NCBI GenBank assembly: GCA_030043335.1
Contig: JASHXX010000280.1
Location: forward strand, 1 to 17,199
Direction: 5' to 3'
DNA: 17,199 nt
Source of the DNA: Xanthobacteraceae bacterium
Lineage (GTDB): Bacteria > Pseudomonadota > Alphaproteobacteria > Rhizobiales > Xanthobacteraceae
Every line of letters begins with the position of its first letter. Positions within the stretch are counted from its first letter, which is position 1. The translations under genes were made by a program, and so were the position numbers. Below the pieces are notes generated by a model. The model was not told the DNA's origin. It made no database searches and saw only the letters and a program-made list of their open reading frames with translations. Below are positions 7,125 to 15,268 of the stretch, one piece after another.

Positions 7125-8125
7125 TCGCGCGCCTTCGCGCCGGCCCGGCGTCGCGCCGCGCCATCCCGCTTGCGATCCTGCTGGCGGCCTTTGTGTTCGC
7201 GCCCTTTTTCGTCAACGACTATCTGCTCACCGTCCTGATCCTCATTCTCTATTTCGCCTATGCCGGTCAAGCCTGGAACATCATGATGGGCTTTGCCGGA
7301 CAGCTTTCGCTCGGCCATGCGCTCTATGTCGGGCTTGGCTCCTACGTCGCCGCGACCCTGTTCACGCACTTCGGCATCGGGCCGTGGCTCGGGCTCCTCG
7401 TGGCGATTCCGATCGCCGCCGCTTGCGGGGCGGTCATCGGCTATCTCGCCTTCCGCTTCGGTGTCGCCGGTGTCTATTTCGCCATCCTCACCATCGCCTT
7501 TGCCGAATTCGCCCGCATTGGCTTCGACCATCTCGACTACGTCAATGCCTCGAGCGGCCTGTTCCTGCCGGTCAAACAATACGCCCACAATGATCTGTGG
7601 CTGCTGCGCGGCGATCCGACAATGTTCTATTACGTGATCCTCGCCGCGACCGTTTTTGCCTTCGTGCTCTGCCGGCAGCTGTTGCACAGCCGGATCGGCT
7701 ATTTCTGGCTGGCGATCCGCGAGGACGAGCCGGCGGCACGCGCGGCCGGCATCAACACCTTCCGCTACAAAATGTATGCGGTGATGGTTTCCGCCGCCGT
7801 CACCTCGTTCGCCGGCGTGTTCTACGCGTTCTTTTACAACAACCTGTTTCCCGAGCAGGTGTTCAGCATCTCGCGCTCGATCGAAATCATCCTCGGCCCG
7901 ATCATCGGCGGCATCGGCACGCTGTTCGGGCCGATACTCGGCGCCTTCGTGCTCACTGGGCTCGCGGAGACGCTCAATGCGGTGATGGGCGCGTTCGGCC
8001 TCGATCTGCCTGGAGCGAAGCAGGTGTTCTACGGCGTATGCCTCCTCCTCGTCGTGCTGGCGCTGCCGGATGGCGTGTGGCCGCCGCTCGCGCGCCGGCT
8101 CGGCTTGAGCGAGGGCAAGCAATGA
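7121..8125 (+). CDS. Branched-chain amino acid-type ABC transporter permease, LivM family
   Basis: This 334-residue permease is the LivH partner in the inner membrane. The N-terminus is a short basic segment, then about ten hydrophobic segments. Family marks are WNIMMGFAGQLSLGHALYVGLGSY (about residues 50-72, read as two blocks), the cytoplasmic AIREDEPAARAAGIN motif (about 200-215) that docks on the ATPase, and GGIGTLFGPILGA near the C-terminus. ATG 7121 overlaps the LivH stop by four bases, and the stop overlaps the ATPase start the same way, so the genes are made together. The length is within the usual LivM range and no fused ATPase domain is present. No truncation is seen. Confidence 0.93.
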   Translation: MIARLRAGPASRRAIPLAILLAAFVFAPFFVNDYLLTVLILILYFAYAGQAWNIMMGFAGQLSLGHALYVGLGSYVAATLFTHFGIGPWLGLLVAIPIAAACGAVIGYLAFRFGVAGVYFAILTIAFAEFARIGFDHLDYVNASSGLFLPVKQYAHNDLWLLRGDPTMFYYVILAATVFAFVLCRQLLHSRIGYFWLAIREDEPAARAAGINTFRYKMYAVMVSAAVTSFAGVFYAFFYNNLFPEQVFSISRSIEIILGPIIGGIGTLFGPILGAFVLTGLAETLNAVMGAFGLDLPGAKQVFYGVCLLLVVLALPDGVWPPLARRLGLSEGKQ

Positions 8126-8847
8126 GCGTGCTGCTTTCCGTTGAAGCGGTCAGCAAGGGCTTCCGCGGCCTCCTCGCCGTCGATCGCGTCAGCTTCGCGG
8201 TGCCGCAAGGCGCCATCTTCGCGATCATCGGTCCGAATGGCGCTGGCAAGACCACGCTGTTCAACATCATCGCCGGTGCCACGGCGGCAAATGGCGGCAC
8301 CATCACTTTCGCCGGCGCGCCGATCGGCGGCCTGCCGCCCGACGCCGTCTGCCGGCGGGGCATCGCCCGCACCTTCCAGATCGTGCGGCCGTTCCCGGCG
8401 CTGAGCGTCGAGGACAATGTCACCGTCGGCGCGCTTCTTAACCGGCGCGAGGTCGGCGCCGCGCGCGCGCATGCGCAGGACTTGCTGCGGCGGCTCGATC
8501 TATTCGACAAGCGCCATCGGCTCGCCTCGACGTTGACGCTGCCGGACCGCAAACGGCTCGAGGTCGCGCGCGCGTTGGCGACCGGGCCGCAACTTCTCCT
8601 GCTCGACGAGGTGATGGCCGGCTTGCGGCCGACCGAGACCGACCGCATGGTCGCGATCCTGCGCACGCTCAATCGCGAGACCGGACTGACCATCCTGTTG
8701 ATCGAGCACGTGATGCGCGCGGTGATGGCGCTCGCCTCGCGAGTTCTCGTGCTCGACCATGGCGTCGCCATCGCCGAAGGCGCGCCGGAATCGGTCGTGC
8801 GCGATCCGGCGGTGGTGCAATCCTATCTCGGCGCCGAGGCGGTGTGA
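8122..8847 (+). CDS. ABC transporter ATP-binding protein, LivG family
   Basis: This 241-residue cytoplasmic ATPase powers the importer. It has Walker A GPNGAGKTT (37-45), Q-loop Gln86 in RTFQIVRPF, Walker B LLLLDE (158-163) followed by VMAGL, and the switch His196 in LIEHVM. The ABC signature is unusual: where LSGGQ or LSYGQ is expected, the protein reads LTLPDRKRLEVARAL (138-152), keeping only the helix after the motif. Comparable motif changes occur in some LivG subgroups, so this alone does not mean loss of function; the paired LivF has a full LSGGE. The C-terminus AIAEGAPESVVRDPAVVQSYLG is the standard LivG tail. The start overlaps the LivM stop (ATGA), and the end TGATG overlaps the LivF start. 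Confidence 0.93.
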   Translation: MSVLLSVEAVSKGFRGLLAVDRVSFAVPQGAIFAIIGPNGAGKTTLFNIIAGATAANGGTITFAGAPIGGLPPDAVCRRGIARTFQIVRPFPALSVEDNVTVGALLNRREVGAARAHAQDLLRRLDLFDKRHRLASTLTLPDRKRLEVARALATGPQLLLLDEVMAGLRPTETDRMVAILRTLNRETGLTILLIEHVMRAVMALASRVLVLDHGVAIAEGAPESVVRDPAVVQSYLGAEAV

Positions 8848-9551
8848 TGCTGCGCGTCGAGAACCTCGACGTGTTCTACGGTGACGTGCAGGCGCTTGAC
8901 GGCGTATCGCTCGACGTCGAGGAGGGCGCGATCGTTGCCATCGTCGGCGCCAACGGCGCGGGCAAGACGACGCTCATTCGCGCGCTGGCCGGGATGCAAC
9001 GCGAGCTGCGTGGCCGCATCGTGTTTCGCGGCCGCGACATTGCCGGCTGGCCGAGCCATCGGGTTTGCAATCTCGGCCTCGGCCAGGTCGCCGAGGGGCG
9101 ACAGGTGTTTCCGACGCTCACCGTCGCCGAGAACCTCGACATCGGCGCGATGCTGCCGCGCGCGCGCGCGTTGAGCGCCAGGAATCGCGAGCGTGTGCTG
9201 GCCATGTTCCCGGTGCTCGCCGAACGCTCGCGCCAGGCGGCCGGCACGCTGTCCGGTGGCGAGCAGCAAATGTTGGCGATCGCCCGCTGCCTGATGGGCG
9301 CGCCGGAGCTCATCATGTTCGACGAGCCCTCGCTCGGTCTCGCGCCGAAGATCGCGCTGGGCATGCTCGAGACCATCCGCGAGCTCAATGGCGACGGGCT
9401 CACCTGCCTCTTGGTCGAGCAGAACGTCGCGCTCTCGCTCAAGCTCGCGAGCCGCGCCTATGTGCTGGAAAACGGCCGCGTCACGCTCGCCGGCAGCGGC
9501 GCCGAGCTTCTCGCCGACGACCGCGTGCGCAGCGCCTATTTGGGGTTATGA
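8847..9551 (+). CDS. ABC transporter ATP-binding protein, LivF family
   Basis: This 234-residue ATPase is the partner of the LivG-type subunit. It has Walker A GANGAGKTT (34-42), a Q-loop region reading GQVAEGRQVFPTLTV (79-93), a full signature LSGGEQQMLAIARCL (135-149), and Walker B LIMFDEPSLGLAP (155-167). The switch position reads LLVEQN, which lacks the usual His, as is normal for LivF proteins. ATG 8847 overlaps the LivG stop (TGATG), with GAGG 8 nt upstream; a GTG one codon earlier is possible. It is the last gene of the operon and ends 17 bp before the convergent small gene, with no clear terminator hairpin between them. Confidence 0.93.
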   Translation: MLRVENLDVFYGDVQALDGVSLDVEEGAIVAIVGANGAGKTTLIRALAGMQRELRGRIVFRGRDIAGWPSHRVCNLGLGQVAEGRQVFPTLTVAENLDIGAMLPRARALSARNRERVLAMFPVLAERSRQAAGTLSGGEQQMLAIARCLMGAPELIMFDEPSLGLAPKIALGMLETIRELNGDGLTCLLVEQNVALSLKLASRAYVLENGRVTLAGSGAELLADDRVRSAYLGL

Positions 9552-9568
9552 GCTGGTGGGCGTCTTGC

Positions 9569-9823
9569 TCAAAGCGAACGCCGCAGCCGCTCCATGATGT
9601 AGCCGAGCGCGGCCACCCGCGCGCTCAGGCTGGAGAGCGGAAAGGAATGCCGGAGCTGCCGGTAGACGTCGGCGGCCGTCGGCGCTTCGACGTCGCCGAG
9701 CGCGGCAGCCATGGCGCGGGCCAGGTCGCTCTCTGGCCGGCCGCTGAGCATAGCCGGCACCACGGTGACGTCGCCGAGCGGGCATGGCGGTTGGACGCGC
9801 AAGGTCAGGTGGCGGGCGGCCAT
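9569..9823 (-). CDS. Small hypothetical protein (84 aa) downstream of the MsbA-like exporter gene
   Basis: I do not recognise this protein. It has 84 residues, no signal peptide and no membrane segment. The first third looks strand-rich (HLTLRVQPP, GDVTVVPAML), and the rest looks helical, with AADVYRQLRHSFP and ARVAALGYIMERLRRSL. It is taken as real because its third codon positions are almost all G or C, like its neighbours. A GGAG also precedes ATG 9823 with 5-nt spacing. A stronger AGGAGG lies 25 nt upstream (9854-9849), at 10-nt spacing from an in-frame CTG (9838), so a start five codons earlier is conceivable. It follows the MsbA-like gene in the same direction, 123 bp later, and converges with the ABC importer operon. 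No function is proposed. Confidence 0.6.
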   Translation of the reverse strand: MAARHLTLRVQPPCPLGDVTVVPAMLSGRPESDLARAMAAALGDVEAPTAADVYRQLRHSFPLSSLSARVAALGYIMERLRRSL

Positions 9824-9833
9824 GGAAACTCCG

Positions 9834-9864
9834 ATCAGGTGGCGATTGCCTCCTAACGCCTGAT
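9834..9864 (-). promoter_or_regulatory. Inverted repeat enclosing an AGGAGG in the leader of the 84-aa gene
   Basis: ATCAGG (9834-9839) and CCTGAT (9859-9864) are perfect 6-bp arms around a 19-nt loop. On the minus-strand transcript the loop holds AGGAGG (9854-9849). This could be a translational hairpin or chance. The arms are short. Confidence 0.25.
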
Positions 9865-9946
9865 TCTTATTCGGGTTCCATGAAGCGGCGACGACAATGA
9901 AAGGATGCCGAGAGGATGCCGGCGCGCCCCCCCGCCGCTATGTGCG

Positions 9947-11743
9947 TCACCCGACCGTCACGGGCTCGCGCGCCGGCGCCTGCTCCTTGAGCTGCAGGCG
10001 GTAGAACGAGGCGTAGCGGCCGCCTTGGCGCAGCAATTCCTCATGCCGGCCGGATTCCACGATCTGACCGCCCTCAACCACGAGAATACAATCGGCGTGC
10101 ATGATGGTGGAAAGGCGATGGGCGACGACGAGCGTGGTGCGCCCCTTGCACAGTTCCGCGATCGCTTCCTGCACGTGACGCTCGGATTCGGAATCGAGCG
10201 CCGCGGTCGCTTCGTCGAGCAGGATGATCGGCGCGTCCTTGATCAGAGCGCGCGCCACCGCGATGCGCTGGCGCTGGCCGCCGGAAAGCTGCATGCCGTG
10301 CTCGCCGACCGGCGTGTCGTAGCCGGCGGGAAAGCCCGTGATGAAGTCGTGGGCATGGGCGGCCTTGGCCGCGGCGATGATCTCCGCCTCGCTCGCCCCG
10401 AGCTTGCCGAGTGCGATGTTGTCGCGGATCGTTCCGCGGAACAGCTGCACGATCTGCCCGACATAGGCGATCTGCCGCCGCAGCGAGCCGCGCGAGACTT
10501 GGGCGATGTCCTGGCCGTCGATCAGAATGCGGCCGGTGTCGAACTCGTAGAACCGCAAAATGAGGCTCAGCACTGTGCTCTTGCCGCCGCCGGAGGGACC
10601 GACCAGTGCCGTGACCTTGCCCGGTTGCGCCAGGAAGCTCATGCCGCGCAGTACCGGCGCGCCGGGATGGTAGGCGAAGCGTACATCGGCAAATTCGAGG
10701 CGCGCGGCCGTCACCGTGAGCGGCGGCCTGTCAACATCGCTCGGCTCGCCGGGCGGGCTGTCGATCACCTCGTAGAGGACGCGGACGCCGACAAGCGCGT
10801 TGTTGAGGTCGAGATTGAGCCGTGCCAGGCGCTTGGCCGGCTCGTAGGCAAGCAGAAACGCCGTGACGAAGGCAACGAACTGGCCCGGCTGCGCGCCGGC
10901 CTCGATGACGCGGTAGCCGGTGTAGATCGAAGCGAGGCCGATCGCTAGGCCGCCAAGCGTTTCCATCAGTGGGCTGGCACGGTTGGAGACGCGCGCCATC
11001 TTGTTCGATTCGTACTCGACCGCGGCGACGCTCGAATCGAGCCGACGCCGCATCTCGTCCTCGAGCGAGAAGGCTTTGACCGTGCGCATGCCCTGCAGGG
11101 TTTCCTGCATGGTTTCGATTACACGCGTGCCGCCGACGAACTGCATGCGCGCGATCCCGCGCACCCGGCGAATGAGCTTGCGCAGGAAAAAGAACGCCGG
11201 CGGCGCCACGATGAAGCCGGCGATCGACAACAGCGGATCCTGGCTCACCATGACGACCGTCAAGGCGATGAGCGACAAGAGGTCGCGGCCGATCGCGGTG
11301 ATCAGGAGGCCGATCACCATCGTCACCGCGTTGGTGCCAGTGTTGAGTCGGGCGATGAATTCGGACGAATGACGGTCGGCAAAGAAGCCCATATCTTCGC
11401 GCAACAGCTTGTCGAACAGGCGCCGCTGGTGGTCGGCGATGATGCTGTTGCCGATCCGGGACAGCATCACGGTCGCGCCGTAGGTGGCGAAACCCTTCAG
11501 CGTGAAGATGGCGATGGCGGTGACGCCGACGATGATGATGGCTTGAAAATGGCGGTTGTAGGCGTCGTTGGTCATAGCGCCGAGGAGGTAGGCGGTGAGC
11601 GCGGTGCCGACGGCGGCGAGCCCCATCAGCGTGAAGGCGAGCGCGTAACGCGGCCAATGCTGCCAGGCCTCGTCGACGAGAAGCCGGCGTACCAACGGAA
11701 ACGCCGCGTAGCGGTCAGAGGCGGCGGCCGTGACAGCTTTCAT
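9947..11743 (-). CDS. msbA: MsbA-like ABC exporter (fused permease and ATPase), probable lipid A/LPS flippase
   Basis: This 598-residue half-transporter would act as a homodimer in the inner membrane. About six membrane segments fill residues 30-320. The nucleotide domain follows with Walker A GPSGGGKST (382-390), Q-loop Gln430 (VGQIVQLF), signature LSGGQRQRIA (486-495), Walker B IILLDEATAALD (506-517) and switch His542 (VVAHRLST), all intact. The architecture and length match MsbA, which flips core-lipid A. The neighbourhood (waaF, galE, hldD, hldE) fits that role well, but other exporters of this family (drug or glycan) look alike, so the symbol is tentative. It lies downstream of galE in the same direction with a 112-bp gap. 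The ribosome site before ATG 11743 is weak. Confidence 0.8.
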   Translation of the reverse strand: MKAVTAAASDRYAAFPLVRRLLVDEAWQHWPRYALAFTLMGLAAVGTALTAYLLGAMTNDAYNRHFQAIIIVGVTAIAIFTLKGFATYGATVMLSRIGNSIIADHQRRLFDKLLREDMGFFADRHSSEFIARLNTGTNAVTMVIGLLITAIGRDLLSLIALTVVMVSQDPLLSIAGFIVAPPAFFFLRKLIRRVRGIARMQFVGGTRVIETMQETLQGMRTVKAFSLEDEMRRRLDSSVAAVEYESNKMARVSNRASPLMETLGGLAIGLASIYTGYRVIEAGAQPGQFVAFVTAFLLAYEPAKRLARLNLDLNNALVGVRVLYEVIDSPPGEPSDVDRPPLTVTAARLEFADVRFAYHPGAPVLRGMSFLAQPGKVTALVGPSGGGKSTVLSLILRFYEFDTGRILIDGQDIAQVSRGSLRRQIAYVGQIVQLFRGTIRDNIALGKLGASEAEIIAAAKAAHAHDFITGFPAGYDTPVGEHGMQLSGGQRQRIAVARALIKDAPIILLDEATAALDSESERHVQEAIAELCKGRTTLVVAHRLSTIMHADCILVVEGGQIVESGRHEELLRQGGRYASFYRLQLKEQAPAREPVTVG

Positions 11744-11855
11744 GCTCGATCCGTTGTGTGCCGCCGCAGCGAGGCTGTAGCGACCCAGATTGTCTCACGC
11801 GCGCGAGGCCAATTCCCTTCGGCGTTCCATGCCCGGAAGGGACGGAGTTTTCAAG

Positions 11856-12908
11856 CTATTTAGCTCGGCGGCCGGCGCGCTCGGAACCAGGCGGCGTCGA
11901 TGCTGCAGGTTCCGGCTCCGCCCGCGCGCGGCGCATCATCAGTTCGCGCTCCCACGCCAGCGCGTGCTCGACGATGGTGGCAAGATTGTCGAAACGCGGT
12001 TTGAAGCCGAGCATCGTGCGTACCTTCTCGGCATCGGCGACGATGCGGGCCGGATCGCCGGCGCGCCGCGGCGCCGTTTCCACCCGGAAATCGACTCCGG
12101 CTACGCGCTTGACCGTGTCGATCACCTCGCGCACCGAGAAGCCGCGGCCATAGCCGCAATTGAGCGTCAGCGACGGCCCGCCAGCGCGCAGATGGCGCAG
12201 CGCATCGAGATGCGCACAGGTGAGATCGCTGACATGGATGTAGTCGCGGATGCAGGTGCCATCCGGCGTTGGGTAATCGGTGCCGAAAATCTCAAGCTTC
12301 GAGCGCAGCCTGAGCGCGGTCTCGACCGCGACCTTGATCAAATGCGTGGCCGCCTTGCTCGATTGGCCGGCGCGGCGGCGCGGATCGCCGCCGGCAACGT
12401 TGAAGTAGCGCAGGATCATATGGTTGAGACCATGCGCGTGTGCCGCATCGCGCAGCATGATCTCGCTCATCAGCTTCGACCAGCCATAGGGTGAGGTCGG
12501 CTGTGTCGGCGTGTCCTCATTTGCAGGGACCTTGGCCGGATCGCCATAGACCGCGGCGGTCGAGGAGAAGATGAATTGGCGGATGCCGTTCGCAATGGCG
12601 CATTCGATGAGCGCGCGCGAGTTGACGGTGTTGTTGCGGTAATAGCCGAGCGGATCGCGCACCGAGTCGGGAACGATGACCGAGGCGGCGAAATGGATGA
12701 TGGCGTCGATGCCATGGTCGCGAATGAGGCGGGCGACGAGCGCCTGATCGCCGCTATCGCCGACAACAAGCGGCGCGCCTTCGGCGACCGCCCAGGGGAA
12801 GCCGGCGGAAAGATCGTCGAGCACCACGGCTCGTTCGCCGGCATCGAGGAGCTCGAGCACCATGTGGCTGCCGATATAGCCGGCGCCGCCCGTGACCAGT
12901 ATTGTCAT
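11856..12908 (-). CDS. galE: UDP-glucose 4-epimerase
   Basis: This 350-residue short-chain dehydrogenase-type epimerase interconverts UDP-glucose and UDP-galactose, supplying galactose for surface glycans. It has the NAD-binding GGAGYIGS at the very N-terminus (residues 7-14), HFAAS at 72-76, the Ser/Thr step FSSTAAVYG (114-122), and the catalytic Tyr141 and Lys145 in SPYGWSK. RYFNVAGGDP and GTCIRDYIHVSDL are GalE-specific blocks. The last 25 or so residues form an Arg/Pro/Ala-rich tail (RRARAEPEPAAS and on) not needed by the family, probably disordered. It sits between the heptosyltransferase and MsbA-like genes on one strand (gaps of 69 and 112 bp), so a role in LPS core or O-chain sugar supply is likely. 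A UDP-GlcNAc epimerase activity cannot be excluded. Confidence 0.92.
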   Translation of the reverse strand: MTILVTGGAGYIGSHMVLELLDAGERAVVLDDLSAGFPWAVAEGAPLVVGDSGDQALVARLIRDHGIDAIIHFAASVIVPDSVRDPLGYYRNNTVNSRALIECAIANGIRQFIFSSTAAVYGDPAKVPANEDTPTQPTSPYGWSKLMSEIMLRDAAHAHGLNHMILRYFNVAGGDPRRRAGQSSKAATHLIKVAVETALRLRSKLEIFGTDYPTPDGTCIRDYIHVSDLTCAHLDALRHLRAGGPSLTLNCGYGRGFSVREVIDTVKRVAGVDFRVETAPRRAGDPARIVADAEKVRTMLGFKPRFDNLATIVEHALAWERELMMRRARAEPEPAASTPPGSERAGRRAK

Positions 12909-12977
12909 CGCAGTGAACCCATTTCCCTGCCGTCTCCGCCCCCGATCTGACCTGGCTGGGTATCCGGGCGGTCTCGC

Positions 12978-14006
12978 TTAGCCGCCCGGGACCGTGGCTG
13001 CAAGCGCCGTTCGCGTGGCGGCGATGACCTCGGCAGCGCTGATCTCCTGCATGCAGCGGTGATGGCCGAGCCGGCAAACCGGCCGATGGCACGGCTGGCA
13101 GGACAGCTTGCTTTTGGTCACGACAGTTGCGGCGAGCGGATTGAGTGGCGCCCAGTGCCACGGGCTGGTCGGCCCGAAGATTGCGACTGTGGGCGTGCCG
13201 AGCGCCGCAGCGACGTGCATCAGGCCGGAATCATTCGAGACTGCGACCGACGCGCAGGCGAGCGCGATGGTGGCATCGCGCAGATCGTGGCCGGTGAGGT
13301 CGCGCGCGCGACTGTCGCCGACGATCTCGGCGGCAAGCGATTTTTCGCTCGGACCGCCGAGCACCCACACCGCAAAGCCGTCGGCGAGGAGCGCCCGCGC
13401 AAGCTCGGCGTAGCCGGTGCCGGTCCAGCGCTTCGCTGGCCCGACGGCGCCGGGCGCAAGCGCCACCACCGGCCGGCGTTCGCCGCCTAGTCCGCGCCGG
13501 CCGCGCCATGCGGCGATTTCGGCGGCGGGGACTTCAAGCCGCGGCGGCGGCAACTCAGCCGGCAGTTTGGCGCCGCGCGGCAGGGCAAGCGCCGCGCAGC
13601 GGTCGATCATCCGGGGCAGGCTGCGCTCGCCCCAGCGCAAATCGTTAATGAGAAGGAAACGCCACTCGCCGGCAAAGCCGATACGCTCGGGAATTCCGGC
13701 GAGAAACGGCGCAAGCGCCGATTTCCAGGTTCGCAGCATGACGAGCGCCGTGCCGTAGCGCTCACGACGCAGGCGCGCGGCCAGCACAAGCTGCCGCCTG
13801 ACGGCGATACGGCCGCGCGGCAGGTCGGCGACGATGCGCTGACGTACACCCGGCATGTAGTCGGTGAGCGGCGCACACAACGTCGTCGCCACCATGTCGA
13901 CCGGCCGTTCCGGAAAGCGCTCGCGCAACAGCTGCACCACCGAATGGCAGCGCACGAAATCGCCGATCCACATGTAGGGCACGATCAGGATTGCGCTGCG
14001 ATTCAT
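12978..14006 (-). CDS. waaF: ADP-heptose:LPS heptosyltransferase II-like, glycosyltransferase family 9
   Basis: From ATG 14006 the protein has 342 residues. GT9 enzymes transfer L-glycero-D-manno-heptose from ADP-heptose to the inner LPS core on the cytoplasmic face of the membrane. The N-terminal ILIVPYMWIGDFVRCHS is the acceptor-domain start of the family. The second half has VALAPGAVGPAKRW, FAVWVLGGPSEK, SNDSGLMHVAAALGTPTVAIFGPTSPWHWAP (in two blocks), and a Cys-rich end with CQPCHRPVCRLGHHRCM, as in heptosyltransferase II. An in-frame ATG at 14102 would add 32 residues, but it lies between the two boxes of a good promoter, and those codons have A/T-rich third positions. I therefore prefer 14006, although its GGAAGG is only 1 nt away. 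It heads the leftward run waaF-galE-msbA. Some risk remains that it is a related core heptosyltransferase. Confidence 0.85.
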   Translation of the reverse strand: MNRSAILIVPYMWIGDFVRCHSVVQLLRERFPERPVDMVATTLCAPLTDYMPGVRQRIVADLPRGRIAVRRQLVLAARLRRERYGTALVMLRTWKSALAPFLAGIPERIGFAGEWRFLLINDLRWGERSLPRMIDRCAALALPRGAKLPAELPPPRLEVPAAEIAAWRGRRGLGGERRPVVALAPGAVGPAKRWTGTGYAELARALLADGFAVWVLGGPSEKSLAAEIVGDSRARDLTGHDLRDATIALACASVAVSNDSGLMHVAAALGTPTVAIFGPTSPWHWAPLNPLAATVVTKSKLSCQPCHRPVCRLGHHRCMQEISAAEVIAATRTALAATVPGG

Positions 14007-14090
14007 CCCTTCCGCGTCGGGAACTTCCCCGGCCAGCCCCTCATCGGCGCGCTCTTTCCTCGCCAAAACTGGCGGCTGGCTTATATCTGA

Positions 14091-14119
14091 ACTATCATTC
14101 ATTTTTATGCTGATGCCAA
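14091..14119 (-). promoter_or_regulatory. Probable sigma70-like promoter of the leftward LPS gene run
   Basis: On the minus strand TTGGCA (14119-14114; five of six to consensus) is followed after exactly 17 bp by GATAGT (14096-14091; four of six). The region is A/T-rich compared with its surroundings. Transcription would begin near 14084, about 78 nt before ATG 14006. Confidence 0.55.
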
Positions 14120-14248
14120 GCCGCCTGATTGTCGCCGTTCGCCGGACAGATTGCCAGATTCATGCTGTCTGGCCATGCAGTGTTGCGCAGCGCGCTAGAC
14201 TAAGGCAAAGGGGGCCGGGGCGATTTAAGTCAATCGCGATGGCTTCGA

Positions 14249-15229
14249 ATGTTGTTGATTACCGGCGGGGCGGGGTTCATCGGGTCTAACCTGATCGCCA
14301 GCCTCAATGAGGCCGGCGGTATTGCCGTTGCCGTGAGCGACCGCCTCGGCGATTCCGGCAAATGGCGCAATCTCGCCAGCCGGCAGCTTGCCGACTTCGT
14401 GCCGCCGGCGGATTTGCCGCATTGGCTCGACGGCCGCAAGCTCGACGGTATCGTGCATCTGGGCGCCGTTTCCGCGACGACCGCGACCGACGGCGATCTC
14501 ATCATCGAAACCAATTTCCGGCTGCCGCTGCGTTTGCTCGAGTGGTCGGCGGCGACACGCACGCCGTTCATCTACGCTTCCTCGGCCGCGACTTATGGCG
14601 ACGGGAGGGCGGGCTATTCCGACGAATGGGCAAATGGCGCGCTCAAGCGGCTGCGGCCGCGCAACCTCTACGGCTGGAGCAAGCATCTGTTCGATCTTGC
14701 CGTCGTCGAGCGCGCCGCGCGCAAGGACAAGCTGCCGCCGCAATGGGCGGGGCTGAAATTCTTCAACGTCTTCGGCCCCAACGAGTACCACAAGGGCGAG
14801 ATGATGAGCCTGATCGCCAAGGGCTTCGACCGCGCCAAGAGCGGCAAGCCGATTCGGCTGTTCAAGTCGCTTCACCCCGAAGTCGCCGACGGTGACCAGA
14901 AACGCGATTTCATCTATGTCGACGACGTCGTCGCCGTGATGGGTTGGCTGATCGAAACACCGGCGGTTTCCGGTATTTTCAACGTCGGCACCGGCACGGC
15001 GCGCAGCTTCCGCGACCTCATCGGCGCCTTGTTCGCGGCACTCGGCCGCGAGCCGTTGATCGAGTATATCGACATGCCGGCTCCGATGCGCGACAGCTTC
15101 CAGGATTTCACCCAAGCCGAGATCAGCAATCTGCGCCGCGCCGGATATAATGGCGACTTCCTGCCGCTCGAAGCGGCAGTCAAGCGCTACGTCGCCGGGT
15201 ATCTCGATCGCCCCGATCGCTACCGGTGA
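14249..15229 (+). CDS. hldD: ADP-L-glycero-D-manno-heptose 6-epimerase
   Basis: This 326-residue epimerase converts ADP-D-glycero-D-manno-heptose to the L-glycero form, the donor used by WaaC/WaaF. The nucleotide-binding GGAGFIGSN (6-14) follows directly after the start. VSDRLG (29-34) is the adenine-ribose contact, YASSAATYG (109-117) holds the Ser/Thr site, and YGWSKHLFD has catalytic Tyr141 and Lys145. KFFNVFGPNEYHKGEM (170-185) is the block that separates HldD from other epimerases, and DFIYVDDV is also typical. The length is normal. ATG 14249 is fixed by the Rossmann motif, and no strong ribosome site is visible before it. The gene is divergent from the heptosyltransferase and precedes hldE by 39 bp, so the two steps of heptose synthesis are adjacent. 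Confidence 0.95.
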   Translation: MLLITGGAGFIGSNLIASLNEAGGIAVAVSDRLGDSGKWRNLASRQLADFVPPADLPHWLDGRKLDGIVHLGAVSATTATDGDLIIETNFRLPLRLLEWSAATRTPFIYASSAATYGDGRAGYSDEWANGALKRLRPRNLYGWSKHLFDLAVVERAARKDKLPPQWAGLKFFNVFGPNEYHKGEMMSLIAKGFDRAKSGKPIRLFKSLHPEVADGDQKRDFIYVDDVVAVMGWLIETPAVSGIFNVGTGTARSFRDLIGALFAALGREPLIEYIDMPAPMRDSFQDFTQAEISNLRRAGYNGDFLPLEAAVKRYVAGYLDRPDRYR

Positions 15230-15268
15230 ACGGGCGTCACCTCGGAGGCCGGCCTGGCGGCATCGGGC

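Noticed and set aside
6917..8122. Long antisense frame opposite the LivM-type permease
   Set aside because: The permease is convincing and coupled to its neighbours at both ends. The antisense product is a charged, repetitive composition typical of shadow frames.
9548..9856. Plus-strand frame starting in the LivF stop (ATGA), 102 codons
   Set aside because: The ATGA overlap is attractive, but the opposite frame has the better codon pattern, a ribosome site and a more protein-like pattern of hydrophobic residues.
11814..11842. Inverted repeat TCCCTTC/GAAGGGA followed by GTTTT in the galE-msbA gap, considered as a terminator
   Set aside because: The loop is 15 nt and the T-run is only four. 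It also lies on the plus strand, where no gene ends, so it would not act on the leftward transcript.
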